A stretch of 28,302 nt of DNA, taken from assembly GCA_023428915.1 (NCBI GenBank), contig JAEYWL010000103.1, positions 1 through 28,302 of the forward strand, in the 5' to 3' direction. Below are positions 25,669 to 28,302 of this stretch, in pieces. This stretch comes from Verrucomicrobiota bacterium. GTDB taxonomy: Bacteria > Chlamydiota > Chlamydiia > Chlamydiales > JAEYWL01. Within the stretch, counting starts at the first letter, position 1, and the number at the start of each line of letters is the position of its first letter. Both the position numbers and the translations under genes were made by a program. The notes beneath the pieces were generated by a model. The model was given only the letters and a program-made list of their open reading frames with translations, was not told the DNA's origin and made no database searches.

Positions 25669-27528
25669 CTAGAGGCGGTATGTAGCGATAATTTCTTTGA
25701 GGTTTAAGCCTACCTTGTTCAATCCATATACTGCCTGTTCGATTTGACGCATATGATCGACGTGCTGATTGCTTGCATGTTTGATATTATTCATGGCCAC
25801 AGTCACCTGCTCAACACCTATAAGCTGTTGCTGGCTTGAGATGGAAATTTGCGAGGAATAATCTGCAACTTTGCCCACCCCAGTTGAGAGGATTTTGATA
25901 GCGTCATTGGTTTGGCGCGATTGCACAACACCTTTAGTCACAGCCTTAGAGCCCTGTTCGGTAGCCATGACGGCTATGCCTGTTGCATTTTGAATGTCCT
26001 GCAGGATTGCCCGCACCTGCACTGTCGCTTGTTTTGATTGCTCTGCCAGGCGGCGCACCTCCAAGGCTACAACCCCAAAACCTTTGCCTTGGTCGCCTGC
26101 CTTGGCTGCTTCTATGGCTGCATTCACTGCCAGCAAATTTGATTGTTCCGCCAGGTCATTGACGGTATCGATAATGCTGCCAATGACTTGTCCATGTTCG
26201 CTTAATTTTATTATGCTTTCGGAAATTGAGGACATGCGGCTTTCAATCTGCGCCATGTCATTGATAGTCGTTTCAATCGAACTTTCGCACTGTTTGAGGA
26301 TATTTAACGCATCGACGGAGCTAACTTGCACCTCCCGCGCTTTTTCCGAGGACAATTGTCCGGTTTGCCGCAACTCTTCGACAGTAGTGGTTGTTTCGGT
26401 CACCGCCGTGGCTGTTTCAGCTGTACCTGTAGAAACTTCGGTCACAGAATTTGAAATTTCAGAAGCTGAAGAGGCCAGGAGGTCGATCTCTTCCTGCAGG
26501 TTTTTTTTCAGGTTCCTTAAATTCCCCACCATCCGGCATAAGGCGCTTTCAAGCTGCCCGATCTCATCTTTACGCATGCTTGGCTGGTATTGTTCCTGTA
26601 AGTTGCCGGCGCTTACCTGGTTTGCCAGCTTGACAGCATTTTTAAGAGGTTCTGTTATAGAGCGTGAGATAATCCAGCCCAATAATAGGGTTAAAAAAAG
26701 CACAGCAATTAAAAGGATGCCTACAGCAATTTGCTTTTGCTTTTCACTTTGAATCGTAGTTAGATTACGCGTAATCATAGTGTCGAAGATGGTATTGCCT
26801 AGTCCGTTTAACTTATCTATCCGATCGTTTTCCGTTTTTTCCCAATTGGCCAAGTTGACAGCGGCCTTTTCATCGCTATGCATGGTTTTTAAAATCTCTA
26901 TTCTCGTTTTAGTATTTTCATCTGAAAATATTCCTAGAAGAGCATTGCGGAAAAGCGTGCGGTCGTCTGCATTCAAAATTTGATTAAAGGCAGCATAGGC
27001 AACATCCTGCTCATTAATCACATTCAATAATTTTATTTCTTGTTTGCTAGTTAGCTTATGCGAGGCTATGGCTTCTTGTAAAATCTGCCTTTCCAGGCCT
27101 GCTGCATTTTGCACTTGGGTGATATACATGTACGCATAAAAAAGGCGGATATTGTCGGGTTCAATAATGTATTCGGAAATTCCCTGGATTACTTGTAAAA
27201 GTTCCTCTTCAAAAGCGTTATAGTAGGCATACATATCCTGGATGGAAACTTGTTTATTATCGATTTGGGCTCTAAATTTATAGATGGTTTCTATCCTGTC
27301 TATAATTCGTTTTAAGAGTATTTGCAGTTGCGCTTCTTCTTGTATAAAAGGTTTTTGCATTTGCTCCTGCAAACGGACAAAAGTACTGTCAAGTTCTTGC
27401 CGGGCATCTAATAATTCCCTGAAATTAAAGTCCTTGCGACTATCCATGAAGCGGCTGGATGCTTCTTTGATTTTTTCAATTGCATTTTGGATCATGTCAA
27501 TGGTGCGGGCCAATTCACTAAAAGCCAA
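25669..27528 (-). CDS. Methyl-accepting chemotaxis protein, main reading frame after an in-frame TGA
   Basis: This frame encodes the sensor region, a membrane helix near residues 264-288, a HAMP domain (RSITEPL to DEIGQLE, about 288-335) and a full signalling domain with DLAEQSNLLAVNAAIEAAKAG. As an open frame it begins at a TTG at 27528 without a good ribosome site and lacks the first membrane helix. The missing piece is encoded in the same frame just upstream at 27565-27660 and is cut off by a single TGA. No other stop or frameshift occurs over 619 codons, so the gene is either recently damaged, misread in sequencing, or expressed by readthrough. A version starting here would have its sensor on the wrong side of the membrane. 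Confidence 0.85.
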   Translation of the reverse strand: MAFSELARTIDMIQNAIEKIKEASSRFMDSRKDFNFRELLDARQELDSTFVRLQEQMQKPFIQEEAQLQILLKRIIDRIETIYKFRAQIDNKQVSIQDMYAYYNAFEEELLQVIQGISEYIIEPDNIRLFYAYMYITQVQNAAGLERQILQEAIASHKLTSKQEIKLLNVINEQDVAYAAFNQILNADDRTLFRNALLGIFSDENTKTRIEILKTMHSDEKAAVNLANWEKTENDRIDKLNGLGNTIFDTMITRNLTTIQSEKQKQIAVGILLIAVLFLTLLLGWIISRSITEPLKNAVKLANQVSAGNLQEQYQPSMRKDEIGQLESALCRMVGNLRNLKKNLQEEIDLLASSASEISNSVTEVSTGTAETATAVTETTTTVEELRQTGQLSSEKAREVQVSSVDALNILKQCESSIETTINDMAQIESRMSSISESIIKLSEHGQVIGSIIDTVNDLAEQSNLLAVNAAIEAAKAGDQGKGFGVVALEVRRLAEQSKQATVQVRAILQDIQNATGIAVMATEQGSKAVTKGVVQSRQTNDAIKILSTGVGKVADYSSQISISSQQQLIGVEQVTVAMNNIKHASNQHVDHMRQIEQAVYGLNKVGLNLKEIIATYRL

Positions 27529-27564
27529 CTCTTTTTTGCTTTGGCGAATAAAGCGATAATCCTC

Positions 27565-27660
27565 TCACAACATGCTGATAGCAAGGAATGCAAATAAAAA
27601 GCATGGGACAAGCAGTAAAAGAAATAGCTTTTGCGAAATTTTTACATTTTTTAAATTCAT
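27565..27660 (-). pseudogene. N-terminal piece of the MCP gene, ended by in-frame TGA
   Basis: An ATG at 27660 with GAGG about 8 bases upstream opens a frame of 31 codons: MNLKNVKISQK, then a hydrophobic helix ending LAISML. TGA follows as codon 32 (27565-27567). The frame then runs on without another stop into the MCP at 27528, through EDYRFIRQSKKEL. The sister receptor reads FLYEDYK at the matching place after its first membrane helix, so the TGA stands where a sense codon is expected. Together the two parts make a normal receptor of 663 codons. The gene starts 4 bp after the cheW stop. Confidence 0.8.
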
Positions 27661-27664
27661 AAAT

Positions 27665-28225
27665 TTACCTCAAAGAGCCTCCAGTTACTTCAGATCTTTG
27701 ATCAATAATAAGTTTTTTATTGGAAAGGAGTTTCAGGCCGTCAAAAATAATGACCCGTTCCGGCGTCACTCCTTTAAAAAATTCTTCTTTAATGCCATAA
27801 AGAGTAGGAAGGGAGCTTTGCAATTGATTGATTGGGATAAATTTCACGCCATAAATGCTGTCGGATTCAATGGCAAACTCATTGCTTTCATTTTCTAAAA
27901 TGATGACTTTAAGTGGGCTGTCTTTAATTTCACTTTCGCTTTCTATTTGAAAAAATTTTTTTAAATTTACGACGGGAATAATTTTACGGCGGACATTGAT
28001 AATGCCGGAAATAAAGGCAGGCACGCCGGGAAGAGGGGTAATCTCTTGGAGAGGGTAGATTTCTTTTATATAAATCGATTCAATGCCATAAATTTCACCT
28101 GCAAGAGTGAATTCGACAACTTCCAAAAGATCTGTTTCCCTTTGTTCTTCAACAAATTCTTTTGCAAGTTCAAGGGCCCGTTTTTTTAATATTTCTGTTT
28201 CTATGGATTCAGACGGCTTATGCAA
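27665..28225 (-). CDS. cheW: CheW coupling protein
   Basis: Links chemoreceptors to CheA in the sensory array. Residues 37-175 form the CheW fold: VEFTLAGEIYGI, IKEIYPLQEITPLPGVPAFISGIINVR near the middle, and IPVVNLKKFF. A charged helical extension of about 35 residues precedes the domain and there is a short tail, giving 186 residues, which is somewhat longer than a minimal CheW. The start is TTG at 28225, with AGGGG seven bases upstream. No ATG fits better. It is the first visible gene of the operon. The 77 bp before it are A+T-rich and contain a GATAAT that could be a -10 box, but more operon genes could lie beyond the window. Confidence 0.93.
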   Translation of the reverse strand: MHKPSESIETEILKKRALELAKEFVEEQRETDLLEVVEFTLAGEIYGIESIYIKEIYPLQEITPLPGVPAFISGIINVRRKIIPVVNLKKFFQIESESEIKDSPLKVIILENESNEFAIESDSIYGVKFIPINQLQSSLPTLYGIKEEFFKGVTPERVIIFDGLKLLSNKKLIIDQRSEVTGGSLR

Positions 28226-28302
28226 TTAACAACCCCTGCTTATTAAAAATTATCTTTTTAATAACAGGTAGATTTTAATTTTAAAAGAAGAACTGAATAG
28301 GC

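Noticed and set aside
27565..27567. TGA read as tryptophan through a changed genetic code
   Set aside because: The orphan 1153-residue gene, tsaD and the DKTRT ATPase all end naturally in TGA at family-typical positions or before spacers, so TGA is a stop in this organism.

Overview
The window looks like chromosomal DNA from an environmental (amoeba-associated type) member of the Chlamydiae. The peptide deformylase N-terminus (RKKSVRIDEINDELRQLVLD) closely resembles remembered chlamydial deformylases. An RNase HIII gene follows tsaD, and there is a large SopB/IpgD-like effector candidate, which fits an intracellular, secretion-competent bacterium. The assignment rests on remembered family resemblance, not on a search. 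TGA is used as an ordinary stop in several genes here.

Left part (1-9064): def (minus strand) is followed by one copy of a 49-bp repeat. Divergent from def is a 1153-residue orphan helical protein, then a FixI/CcoI-like copper P-type ATPase, then tdh. tdh converges on kbl across an imperfect hairpin, so both enzymes of threonine-to-glycine conversion are present but are not in one operon.

Middle (9140-19144): tsaD, rnhC, a small membrane-anchored protein and recN form a tight plus-strand cluster. Next comes a 500-bp gene-free stretch. It holds a palindrome, a 225-nt element that folds into four arms with no unpaired base at the junction, a second inverted repeat and a terminator. Beyond it are a ZntA/CadA-like ATPase with an unusual DKTRT phosphorylation motif (minus), an outer-membrane barrel-like protein (plus), and an 870-residue protein with a C-x5-R phosphoinositide-phosphatase motif (minus).

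Right part (19335-28225): a second copy of the 49-bp repeat sits just after a minus-strand chemosensory operon, read in transcription order as cheW, MCP, MCP, cheA-REC hybrid, cheB, cheB. The first MCP has one in-frame TGA just after its first membrane helix but is otherwise intact. The second MCP lacks the HAMP linker present in the first. No flagellar, cheR or stand-alone cheY gene is visible, so the pathway resembles Wsp/Frz-type systems more than classical flagellar chemotaxis.

The most unusual items are the four-arm element at 13194-13418, the chemosensory operon with its TGA-interrupted receptor, the SopB-like effector candidate, and the 49-bp repeat placed 5-7 bp after two unrelated stop codons.
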